DNA of 64,000 bases from positions 8,065,375 through 8,129,374 of the forward strand of contig CAIIXF020000005.1 of the NCBI GenBank assembly GCA_903813345.2, in the 5' to 3' direction. Each line of letters begins with the position of its first letter. Position 1 is the stretch's first letter. Made by a program: the position numbers and the translations under genes. This DNA comes from Owenia fusiformis. Taxonomy: Eukaryota > Annelida > Polychaeta > Sabellida > Oweniidae. Positions 47,901 to 59,900 of this stretch are shown here, in pieces. The notes beneath the pieces were generated by a model. That model saw nothing but the letters and a program-made list of their open reading frames with translations. It searched no databases and was not told the origin of the DNA.

Positions 47901-50900
47901 GATTTGAGTTTTTCCTCTTGAATTCATTTACAGGAGAAGACTCTTTTGACTTTAGCTTAACATTTGAATTATTATCTGATTTTGCTGATGAATCCTGCCC
48001 AATGTCTGACTTTGCTTTCTTGGTAGAATCTTTCCTAGAAAGCTTCTTGAATCTCATTGAGCCTTTTCGTTCCTTTTTCTCTTCAGCTCCATTTTTATCA
48101 GAGGAGCTAGCTTTTCCTTGTTCATTACCCATGGTGTATGAACCAGAATTAAAATATAATGATCCTCGTAAAAAGTATGTTAATCCACTTGAAATCAGCT
48201 TGAATTCACTAACTAAATGTTAACCACAGTATTTATCAAATTGAGATCATTTTACAAATACATGTATATCCATTCATACACTGTTTATTAGACAACCTCC
48301 CATGGTATCTTCCAGTTTACTTATGAATTGTTGGTTGGCTGATTATTCAATGAACTATGTCCTCATGATATCCACAAAAAATTTAACTTGGCTCAATAGT
48401 GAGTTTTCTCTACTTTTTTGCATTAGTTCCCACCAAACTCTCCTCTAATTGTGATACAGATAGAGTTCATCTGTGTATTTAGTGTTTTAATAACAGTGAT
48501 CACAGTTCATCTGTATATCAACTGTTATACACATGTGATATTTAGTGTTGTTTAGTAGTACTACATACTGTTTCGTGCATTTCAATTACATGAACTAAAA
48601 TATTCACAGCAGCACTATATGGGTGAATTGATGTCAAACTAAAGTCAAAATCCTATCAGAATTTTTATCCTTGTTTCAACAAATAATCATAATCCTTTGT
48701 AAACTAGGATTTCTTAAAAGCTACTAGCAAAATATGAATTCAATAAAATCCTGTAATAATCCATCATAGTACATGTTTATACGAAATCAGTTTTTGTTTT
48801 GAGAAGTTGAGATCATGCCCTTTGAATCACTTTGATTAGACCTTGATTAAAGAAAAGCAAATAAAGCACTTAACATGTTGATTTTTATGTACATTTCATT
48901 TTAAATATGTTGTAAAGGCCAACTAGTGAGATTTCTAAAAAGATAAGAAGATTTATAGGACATTTTATTTTTCAAATTTGAAAATCTTCTTTGAAAAGAT
49001 TTACCCCTGGTTAAACATAAGAAAAAGTCCAATTGCATTTAAAATATTTGATGGGTTCAATCAACATCTAAGTTTCTGTTTTCAAACAAATTCCTTATGT
49101 TGAAAAAGAACATTTCCATTATGAATGAATAAGGTTACATTTGTATGCAATGAAAATGTAAGTCTATCAATTTATTTAAAAACAAGCAATCAAACCACAA
49201 TGCAGATATATTCATATGGAAAACACGTTTATATTTTTTAGATGCAAAATGTTTGTTTGCATATACTTTCTATTGCTTGTGGTTTGACTTTAACAAAATG
49301 TGCGGCCTCTTATATTTTGCTGCTTTTTGAAGAAACTATCTTAAAACTCTCTAAATTAAAAGATTAGAGGCCATATGATTATACGCACATTGGTTCTTAG
49401 ACAGCTTATTTTTGGCCTCTTATATTTTGCTGCTTTTTGAAGAAACTATCTTAAAACTCTCTAAATTAAAAGATTAGAGGCCATATGATTATACGCACAT
49501 TGGCTCTTAGACAGCTTATATTTGGATTTGATAGATTCAAATTACCATTGCCTCACACACATTATAGTGAATTTATCAATTTCACATTGATGTGACTAAC
49601 AGTAAAAGAGGAAGGAAGGAAATTACTGAGGTCCATACATTATTTTAGTAAATTTAGTAATACACTAACATATGCTTCCATCTATTGGAATGATTTCAGA
49701 TCATTTCTAGATTTTTTGCAGACTAAACCTTTTGGCATTTGAACACCATCTATCACTAACCAGTACAACCATAACCAACTCTGAACATATATTCTATTAT
49801 TTAAAATGACAAAACTTAAATGATAAAAAGTTGAAAGAGATATGAAAGAGGAGTACTTACTTTGGAGTTTTCTTCACAGGAGCCTTTTTCTCCTCTTGTT
49901 TTAGTGCTTCCTCCTTTTTATCATCCCAAGCCAAAGTTGTGTCAACATTGCTGTCCCCAGTGTTGAGCAGTGTATTATCATTGGAGTCAATGTCCTTGTT
50001 AAGGCTCATTATGGGAGACCCAGATGGAGGTGAATTAGCAAGGGAATTCTTCACTTTAAATGGGTCAATGTCATTGAAATTATCATTAGCATCCATATGT
50101 GTAGATGTTGGTGGAGAATTGGCTAAAGCTTTAGAGGATTTAAATGGATCGGCAGAGGGTGGAGAATTAGCCAAAGACTTCTTCGACTGAAATGGGTCAA
50201 TATCATCGAAATTGTCATTTGCATCAGTGTCTTTACTCGGGGTCTTTATAGGAGCAGATGTTGGTGGGGAATTGGCTAAAGCCTTTGATGATTTGAAGGG
50301 ATCGGCAGAGGGTGGGGAATTAGCTAAAGATTTCTTAGATTGAAACGGGTTAATGTCATCAATGTTTTGAGGAATAGCCTTCGACTTAAGTGGAGGCGAG
50401 TTTGACATTTTGATCTTAGATCCGAATGGGTCACTATTTTCATCAAAGTCATCAAAGTTGAAGTTGTATGCCCCTCTTGGAGGTGTTGGGAGCATATCAT
50501 CATCATTTTCCTCAGCCATCTTGTTATTATCTGGGATCGGCATTGGTGCACTCACTACCTCTGCATCACTAGCTGTGTTATTAAGATCAGGAATAGCTTC
50601 AGATTCAACAGAGTCTATATCAGTAAGCGCAAACTGAAGGTCTTGTTCCTTTTCTGTATGCTGCTCTTTGGGTGCGTCAGGGACCTCAAGCTGTGGGTCT
50701 TCAATAGGGGTGTCTTTGAGTATTGGTTCCTGGACAGTGTCTTCAACAGCTGGAATGGGTAATACTGGTTCCTGGCTAGGAGATTTAGACCCAAGCTCAC
50801 TTGGCTGAAGTTCAGTAGGTTTGTCCTTTTTGGAAAGCTCTTGGAATCCTTCAAGATTTACAGTAGATTCTTTGGGTTCTTCAGATACAAGGATTGGTTC

Positions 50901-53900
50901 TTGAGGTTCTTCAGTATCAAGAGAAGATTCTTTGGGAGGTTGGGAATCAAGAATAGGCTCTTGAAGAATCTGTAGTTCAGGAGGGGTAGGCTCCTTAGTG
51001 TCAGCTGTATGGATTGGTTTCTTCTCAGGGGGTGTAGTGAACTCCGTAGGGATGGTGATGTTGCTCTCAGGTGGAGTACCAAAACACTCGTCTTCTTCTG
51101 ACTCCTCTCTGTAAATACAAAAAAACATCAACATCAGAAATTTGCCATTATAAAATGGTTGGAATAAGTACACATTTAGTATACACTGAACACATTGGAA
51201 CTGTACTTTAAGGACAACATAATGATTATAGTTTGACCACATGTGTAAACGAAATACCCTTTTGAATCAAACAAATAAGTAGAACATCTAAATTCTAGTA
51301 CATACTCGTAGTGATTTATATTATATGATCAATAGTCTTTTAAGATAAACCTCTTGAACAAAACTTAAACAGTACTTTAGCTCAATCTCTGAAGGTTGCG
51401 ACTTTGCTTACTATTTTTGTCTACTCTATTAAATGAACCACTGAAGTATAACATACAAATAAAACATAAATAAAACACGTTGCCTATACCTTGAAAATCT
51501 TGATTTCCTAACTGTGAACAAAATATCCTTGTGTTTATTTCTAAATTTTACCTAAATTGAATACTTTTTCTTTTCTCCACGAAAGTGGGTGTACATGTAT
51601 TTAACATGTCACTTTGTACAGAGCACTGGAAGGTAGCTAGGAAGTGTGAATCATTCAGACTGTGACTTTGTTTGCGTTCAACTTGTTTTAGGAAGTTCAA
51701 ACAAACAAACCCTGCTCATCATAAGTATTTTACACAGTAAACTGAGCCAAGGTGACATTTTTAAAAAGCAGCAAGTAAGGTGATATGATAAACATAAGTG
51801 ATGAATAAACACACTATTTCAGCTGATCAAAAAGTAATTCAAATACACTATAAATATTATACAGACTAAATACATTTAAGGCTGTGACTGTGATTTAGAT
51901 AAAACAACGATAAGGATACCAAATATACTCACTCCATGTTTGTGTTCTAAAATATGACAAAATCCAGTCCTATAGTTATACTCATAAAACTGTTCAGATA
52001 TCTATGGTAATAGTGCAGTTCTCTGAATTAATATGAATTTATCTACTCCAGACCTGATATCTCCACTCTACTATAATGACTCTGCTATCAAATTCTTGAC
52101 CATGTGCGCAGCTAGTAATTTGTCCAGAATACAATTCCATGGATATTTCAAGAATAAATTCTTCCAGTAAGTGATTTCACCTCAGGTACGATTTATGATG
52201 AGCTTAACGTGGCAAACAGTAACTGGCCAGTTTCCTATACTTAAAAGTATATTAGAGCTATATGTGAAGATCATTGCACTGATCTCTCACTCACTATATT
52301 TCAACTATCTACCATATCCAACACGACTCAATCAAAAAATTTATAAAATACAGATTGGGCGTTCCACGTGTGCATATTTCAATCCATTTTATTTCACTGT
52401 GTTATTAATTCAGTTCCATATTTTAGTCACTGGATCTTCCAATGCTTCACTGTTCAGTGTTAATAATACCAGATGAATCGTTGATAATCCAATTGCACTG
52501 TGTAATATCTCATCTGAATTTTCTGTCAAATATCTCTTTATTGATAGCTATATTATGTGCAATTATCCAGCAATCCTGGCTTGTTAATATACACTAAATG
52601 TAAAGAAAAAAGTTCAGGTATAAACTTTCAATCAATACATACAAGTTTTTTCTGTACCTCGTTAACTGCCAAACACCTGGTGAAGGTATGATTGATAGCA
52701 CATGACTTCCCTTGGTAAACAGATTGAAATAACCTATAACAGCTGTTTGCTGAATAGTTCAAGCCAGTTAGTATTGAACCTAAGAGAACCTCATTCCTCA
52801 ACAGTAAAACTATTCAGAGATTCATTGTAGTCAAATAAAAGTCTAAATAACTGTGCCATTAAACACTTGGGGTAGTAAAGTTATTTAAATACTTGAGTCA
52901 CAAAGATGGATTGGAAATATATGTGATGAAAATCTGCCTTCCCCATTATTCTCTTGATCCTTATGACAAAGTCAACGTTTTTCCTCTTTCAGATTCTCAT
53001 TCTTTAACATGCAAATTTTTCATGATTTTTCTCATTTCCATGTGGCTGCAAATTGCTATTCATACAGGTACAAAGATATTTTCAAAATCTCAACAATGGG
53101 TAGTGTCCCCTTTTTAAGGCTAGGGAGGTCAGTATCATGTAAATCATTCCACAAATGTTCTCTATTTGCAATTAGAAAAAAAAGCCAAGTAAGACATGAA
53201 TTTCAATCGCAACATCTCTTAAAGATGTCTCTCAAATAGCACCCTATGCTTAGTGAGCGGACCTAATTTCAAGGGTGATGGTAAAGACAAGGCATGGCGC
53301 CCAAACCTGGCCTGTAACTAGGTGCACTGATGCTTTCTTCGCAAATTACATCGCCATTGCTCGTCATCGAAATTCTGATCGCCGAATAGACACTCTAGTA
53401 AACATTCATTTTGCATTGGATGTACATAACCAGAGACCGCCTTATTTCGCATATATGAAAAAATAAAACATATCTAAGTACATATATCTTTATATGTGAC
53501 ATCGATCAGGAATTATTGACATATTGACAATATTAGGTTGTGATTTCTTGCGGTAAATTCAAATTGTATCTTTAAACGACTGTTTCATCTTAACTATTCG
53601 TTTTATTGGATGTAAAACAAACTGTATGCATAGTTTAACATCTTTCTCTTCTAAAACAGCATAAAATATCACAATATCATCACCCTATGCTGCAATAATA
53701 CGACTTAAAAGATTATGGTACTAATATTTTTTGGTTTTTGGGCGCCCTGCCTCGTCTTTACCATCACCCTTGAAATTAGCTCCGCTCACTAAGCATAGGG
53801 TGAATAGCCAGTCTTGAACCATCATATCATTTCCAATGTTTAAGGTAGTTCTGTACAGTCATGTATTATGATAATTTTTATGTAATTTCCTGATAAAAAT

Positions 53901-56900
53901 TAACAAATTATTGATGAAATACAAAAAATGTCATATTTTTCACATTCTTATGCAGATATTTTTACATTAAAATGAGAGATTATATTGTTCAAAACCAAGA
54001 TATTTCGATTAAACTTTGAAATTACTTTTCCCCAAATTATTTATTTGATTAATTTTTAAAAATGTGGAACTGTTTTAAGTAAAAGAACGGCATTATATCA
54101 AATAAATTACGCAACCAAAAACAAAGCAGATCATAATCTTATAATAATAAAGGTTTATAATTAGAATTTCTGGGCTGAGTCCAAGATCCAAACTGAAAGC
54201 AGTTGTTCATTTGGCAATTCCTGTTTGTTTTCTTAGTACATGGAGGGTGCTAATTCTGACTCTACCTTAATATAACTTGCCAACTAGTAATTAAATATAC
54301 CATCAGTGAGAAATGGTTACCATGGAAACCTGTTGATTCTGCTCATTACCTTTTCCACTAATCCTATTATATTCTGATGAAACAAATTTAGCAACCATTA
54401 CCCAAAGAAGGAACAAAAGTCATGATTCCCAACATGAGTTAAATATCACGATGCTTATGTAAACTCATTATTCAGATAACTTTGTATCAGTTTCAAACAA
54501 ACCATATATAAAAGTACATGTTTGTACACTAGTTCAGTCACAAAATGCACTAAAAATGTTACCTTATAGGAATTTGGCTAATGAGATCAGACAGGATATC
54601 ACCAGCAATTTGTAGATAATCAGTATGGTCTTCTTTGGTTAGTACAGATGTCCTCTCTATCCAATTTTCTTCTTCATCAAGCTCTTTGATGTGGTCATAG
54701 GGACTTTGTTGATGTGGAACTTGAGGTGGTTGATGGGGTATCTGCACTGGTTGATGCGGTATTTGAGGTGGGAGGGATTCTGGAGTTGGTTTAATTGGTT
54801 TTGGTCTCTGACTACTTGGTGTCTGGAAGGTGACCTGAAAGCATAAAAATGAAAATCTTATAATGAGGAAATTGACATCATGTAGGGCTTACATGTAGAT
54901 GTATATGAACAGTTCATATTGTATTACATTTATGACTTCATCCTTACTGCTCTAGTCATACATCTAACACATTTATCAACTTACATCATTTTGCTCCTCT
55001 GAAGCAGTTTTGTTATGTGGCTCAGTAATATTTTCATTCGAATCTGAAAGCGTTGCATCAGTTGCTGAAATACTCTGTGGTTCAATGACAATATGATCAG
55101 GCTCAATGGCTACAGCATCATTTGAATCTATGACTAAAACTTCCAGGGAGTCATTTGACTCAGTTTCCATAGCATCCTCTGATTCAGTAGATATAATATC
55201 CTGAGACTCAGTGGCTTTAGTATCCTGAGGTTCAGTGGCTATATAATTCTTCGTTTCAGTGGCTTCAGTATCCAGGGACTCAGTGGCTGCAGTGTCCTGG
55301 GGTCCAGTGGCTCCACCATCCTTTGACACTGTAGCTACAATATCATTTGACTCAGTGGCTATAGCATCCTGAGACTCAATGGCTTTACTATCCTTTGATT
55401 CAGTGACTACATTATCCGAGGTTTCAGTGGATGCAGTGTCCATTGACTCAGTGGCTACACTATCTTGGATCTCAGTGGCAATAGTATCATGGGACTCAGT
55501 GACTACAGTATCAAGGGATTCAGTATCTTGGAACTTGATGGCAGCAGTATCCTGGAATTCAGTGGCCACAATATCATTTGACTCAGTGACTAAAGCATCC
55601 TGAGACTCTATGACTACAGTATCCTGGAACTCAGGAGCTACACTTTTCTGGGATTCAGTCACATCAATATCCTCTGACTGAGTGGCTAAATCATCCAAGG
55701 ACTCAATGACTTCAGTACCCATGGATTCAGTGGTTATAGTATCCTTTGATTCACTGGCTGCAGCAGCATGGGACCCAATGGCTACTGAATCCTGGGACTC
55801 AGTGGCTATAATATCACTTGACTCATTTGTTTCATTTTCCTGGGACTCACTGGTTATAATATTCTCTGTCTCTTTTGATTCAGTGGCTATAGTGTCCTGA
55901 GACTCTTTGAGACCACTACCCATTGACTCAGTAGTTACAGTTTCCTGGGACTCAGTAGCTGCAATTTTCTCTGTGTCAGCCTCTTCTGACTCATTGGCTA
56001 CAATTTCCTGGTACTCAGTGGCTACAGTTTCATGGGACTTAGTTACTTCAACATCCTTTGACTCATTTGATTCATTTTCCCAGTTTTCTGTCTCAGTGGC
56101 TTCATCATCTTTTGATTCAGTGGCTACAGTTTCCTGGGACTCAGTGGCCACAGTTTCCTGGGACTCAGTTACCACAGATTCATTGGACTCAGTTACTACA
56201 AGATCCTTTGACTCAGGGGATTCGTTTTTATGAGACTCAATGGCTGCAATATTCTCTGTCTCAGTGGTCTGAGCATCTTTTGACGCAGTGGCTATACTTT
56301 CTTGGGACTCAGTGGCTACAGTATCATGGGACTCAGTTACTTCAATATCCTCTGACTCAGTTGCTTCATTTTCCTTGGACTCAGTGGCTACAGTTTCATG
56401 GGACTCAGTAACTTCAATATCCTTTGACTCAATTGCTACAGCTTCCTGAGACTCAGTGGCTACACTATCCTTTGAATCAGTGGCTACAGTTTCCTGAGAC
56501 TCAGTGGCTTCATTTTCCTTGGACTCAGTGGCTACACTATCCTTTGAATCAGTGGCTACAGTTTCCTGAGACTCAGCGGCTTCATTTTCCAAAGACTCAG
56601 TGGCTACACTATCCTTTGACTCAGTGGCTACCATTTCTTGGGACTCAGTGGCTACAGTTTCATGGGACTCAGTTACTTCAATATCCGTTGACTCGGTGGC
56701 TACCGTTTCCTGGGACTCAGTAGCTACAGTTTGCTGGAACTTGGTGGCTTCACTTTCCTGGGACTCAGTGGCTTCATTTTCCTGGGACTTAGTTACTCCA
56801 ATATCATTTGACTCCGTGACTACAGTTTCATGGGAATCAGTAGCTACAGTTTCCTGGGATTCGGTGGCTGCAATATTCTTTATCTCAGTGGCTTCAGCAT

Positions 56901-59900
56901 CTTTTGTCTCAATGGCTAAAGTTTCTTTCGACTCAGCTGCTACAGTTTCCTGGGACTCAGTTACTTCAAGATCTTTTGACTCAGTGGAGTCAATTTCCCG
57001 AGACACTGCAATATCTTTTGATTTAGTGGGTACAGTTTCCTTTGACTCAGTGGCAGCAATTTTCTTTGTCTCAGTGGTCTGAGCATCTTTTAAATCAATT
57101 GCTACAGTTTCCTGGGACTCGGTAGCAAAAGTTTCCTGGGACTTGGTGGCTTCACTTTCCTGGGACTTTGTGGCTAGAGTTTCCTGGAACTCAGTTACTC
57201 CAATATCCTTTGACTCGGTGGCTTCATTTTCCTTGGACTCAGTGGCTACAATTTCCCGGGGCTCAGTCACTTCAATATCCTTTGACACAATGGCTACAGT
57301 TTCCTGAGACTCGGTGGCTATACTATCCTTTGAATCAGTGGCTACAGTTTCCTGGGATTCAGTGGCTACTGTTTCCTTGGACCCGGTGGCTTCATTTTCC
57401 TGGGACTCAGTGGCTTCAATTTCCTGGAACTCAGTCACTTTAATATCCTTTGACTCAATGGCTACAGTTTCCTGAGACTCAGTGGCTACACTATCCGTTG
57501 ACTCAGTGGCTACAGCTTCCTGGGACCCAGTGGCTTCAGTTTCCTGGGACTCAGTTACTTGAACATCCTCTGACCCAATGGCTACAGTTTCCTGGGACTC
57601 GGTTGCTACAGTTTCCTGGGACTCAGTGGCAACAGTTTTCTTGGACTCAGTGGTAACAGTTTCCTGGGACTTAATCACTTCAATATCATTTGACTCAGTG
57701 GATACAGTTTCCTTCGACTCAGAGGCCACAAGTTTCTCTGTCTCTGTGGTCTGAGCATCATCTAAATCAATTGCTACTGTTTCCTGGGACTCAGTAGCAA
57801 AAGTTTCCTGGGACTTGGTGGCTTCACTTTCCTGGAACTTTGTGGCTAGAGTTTCCTGGAACTCAGTTACTCCAACATCCTTTGACTCGGTGGCTTCATT
57901 TTCCTTGGACTCAGTGGCTACAATTTCCCGGGAGTCAGTCACTTCAATATCCTTTGACAAAATGGCTACAGTTTCCTGAGACTCGGTGGCTATACTATCC
58001 TTTGAATCAGTGGCTACTGTTTCCTGGGACCCTGTGGCTTCATTTTCCTGGGACTCAGTGGCTTCAATTTCCTGGGACTCAGTCACTTCAATATCTTTTG
58101 ACTCAATGGCTACAGTTTCCTGAGACTCAGTGGCTACACTATCCGTTGACTCAGTGGCTACAGCTTCCTGGGACCCAGCGGCTTCAGTTTTATGGGACTC
58201 AGTTACTTGAACATCCTTTGACCCAATGGCTACAGTTTCCTGGGACTCGGTTGCTACAGTTTCATGGGACTCAGTGGCAACAGTTTCCTTTGACTCAGTA
58301 GCTACAATTTCCTGCGACATAGTCACTTCAATATCATTTGACTCAGTGGCTACAGGTTCCTGGCACTCAGTGGCTTCATTCTCCTGGGACTCAATCACTT
58401 CAATATCCTTTGACTTAATGGCTACAGTTTCCTTCGACTCAGTGGCCGTAATTTTCTCTGTCTCCGTGGCTTCAGCATCTTTTGACTCAGTGACTACAGT
58501 TTCCTGAAACCCAGTTTTCTGGGACTCAGTTACTTCAATATCCTTTGACCCAATGGCTACAGTTTCCTGGGACTCGGTTGCTACAGTTTCCTGGGATTCA
58601 GTGGCTAAAGTTTCCTTGGAGTCAGTAGCCACAATTTCCTTGGACTTGGTCACTTCAATATCATTTGACTCGGTGGCTACAGGTTCCTGGCACTCAGTGG
58701 TTTCATTCTCCTGGGACTCAATCACTTCAATATCCTTTGACTTAATGGCTACAGTTTCCTTAAACTCAGTGGCTACACTATCCTTTGACTCAGCTGCTAT
58801 AGTTTCCTGGGACTCGATGGCAACAGTTTCCTGGGACTCAGTGGCTACAATATTCTCAGTCTCTGTAGCTTCAGTGCCTTTTAAATCAGTGGCTACAGTT
58901 TCCTGAGATTCAGTAGCTACACTATCCTTTGACTCAGTAGCTACAATTTCCCGGGACTCAGTCACTCTAATATCCTTTGACTCAGAAGCTACAATTTCCC
59001 GTGACTCAATGGCTGCAATATTCTCAGTGGCTTCAGAATCTTTTGTCTCAGTGTTTATGTCATCTAATACAATTTGTCCTGTCTCCATTTCTTGTATTCT
59101 TTCTTCAATAACAGTAGCAGTTTCTTTTTCAATAACACCACCATCATTCTGGGGGTTATTTTCTGGAATCTGGACCATCAACTCTGTAGGCATTTTGACA
59201 TCTGCTAGAATCCCATCCTGCAGTAAGGATGAAGCACTTGATTCTGAGTAACCATGGTGTTCCTTATTTGTTTGTTTAGGATTTGTGCCACCAGGTAGAG
59301 TTTCAAGATGCCCTCGCTTGTTATCTTCAGGCTTGGTTCCTTGAGGAGTTTGTTTACTTTCCTCAGCTCCCATTTCTATTTCAGTGTTCATAAATGTTGC
59401 AATTAATAATGAACAACTGAATTCAAATTTAAACACTCCAAGTTGCTTAGTGATTCATGTTTAAGTTTTCTCAATATTATAGTCCATCACTTCATAAGTT
59501 ACTTTTCAACATTCCACTTGAGTTTTTTGATGTAACTAACTAACTAGAGGCATATGACATTGGTACTGTGGTATTCCAGTTAGCACATCATGGTGCATGT
59601 TTTGCAAGTTATTGCGCACTAAAAAATTAGAACACACTAAACCACTAGTAGATCATGATACAAGTCAAAAATTTTGCAAATAACTTTGGGTTTAGTACCA
59701 TGATGGGATGATCTTATCTGCCGTTAATGCCTATAAGACAGCCCTTGATCTGGGATACACCAGCATCCTTATAGTTATCCTGATGCTATAATTGATGCAG
59801 ATGCATGCACTTGTGCTATTTATCACTATTTATTTTATTTCTTGAGGATTGTATATAAATTTTAATAAGATAAATACTATAAAATAGTTTAACATATCAG

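Noticed and set aside
47341-48132. Separate gene for a MARCKS-like protein
   Set aside because: The exon has no stop before its donor, and the donor phase fits the TACC exon at 45521, so an alternative first exon is the simpler reading.
55379-58906. Many plus-strand ORFs with repeated WDSVATVS or TQWLQFPG units
   Set aside because: Antisense readings of the 24-bp array. The minus strand is uninterrupted for 1460 codons, joins TACC in phase and has a start and donor; the plus-strand frames are broken into pieces.
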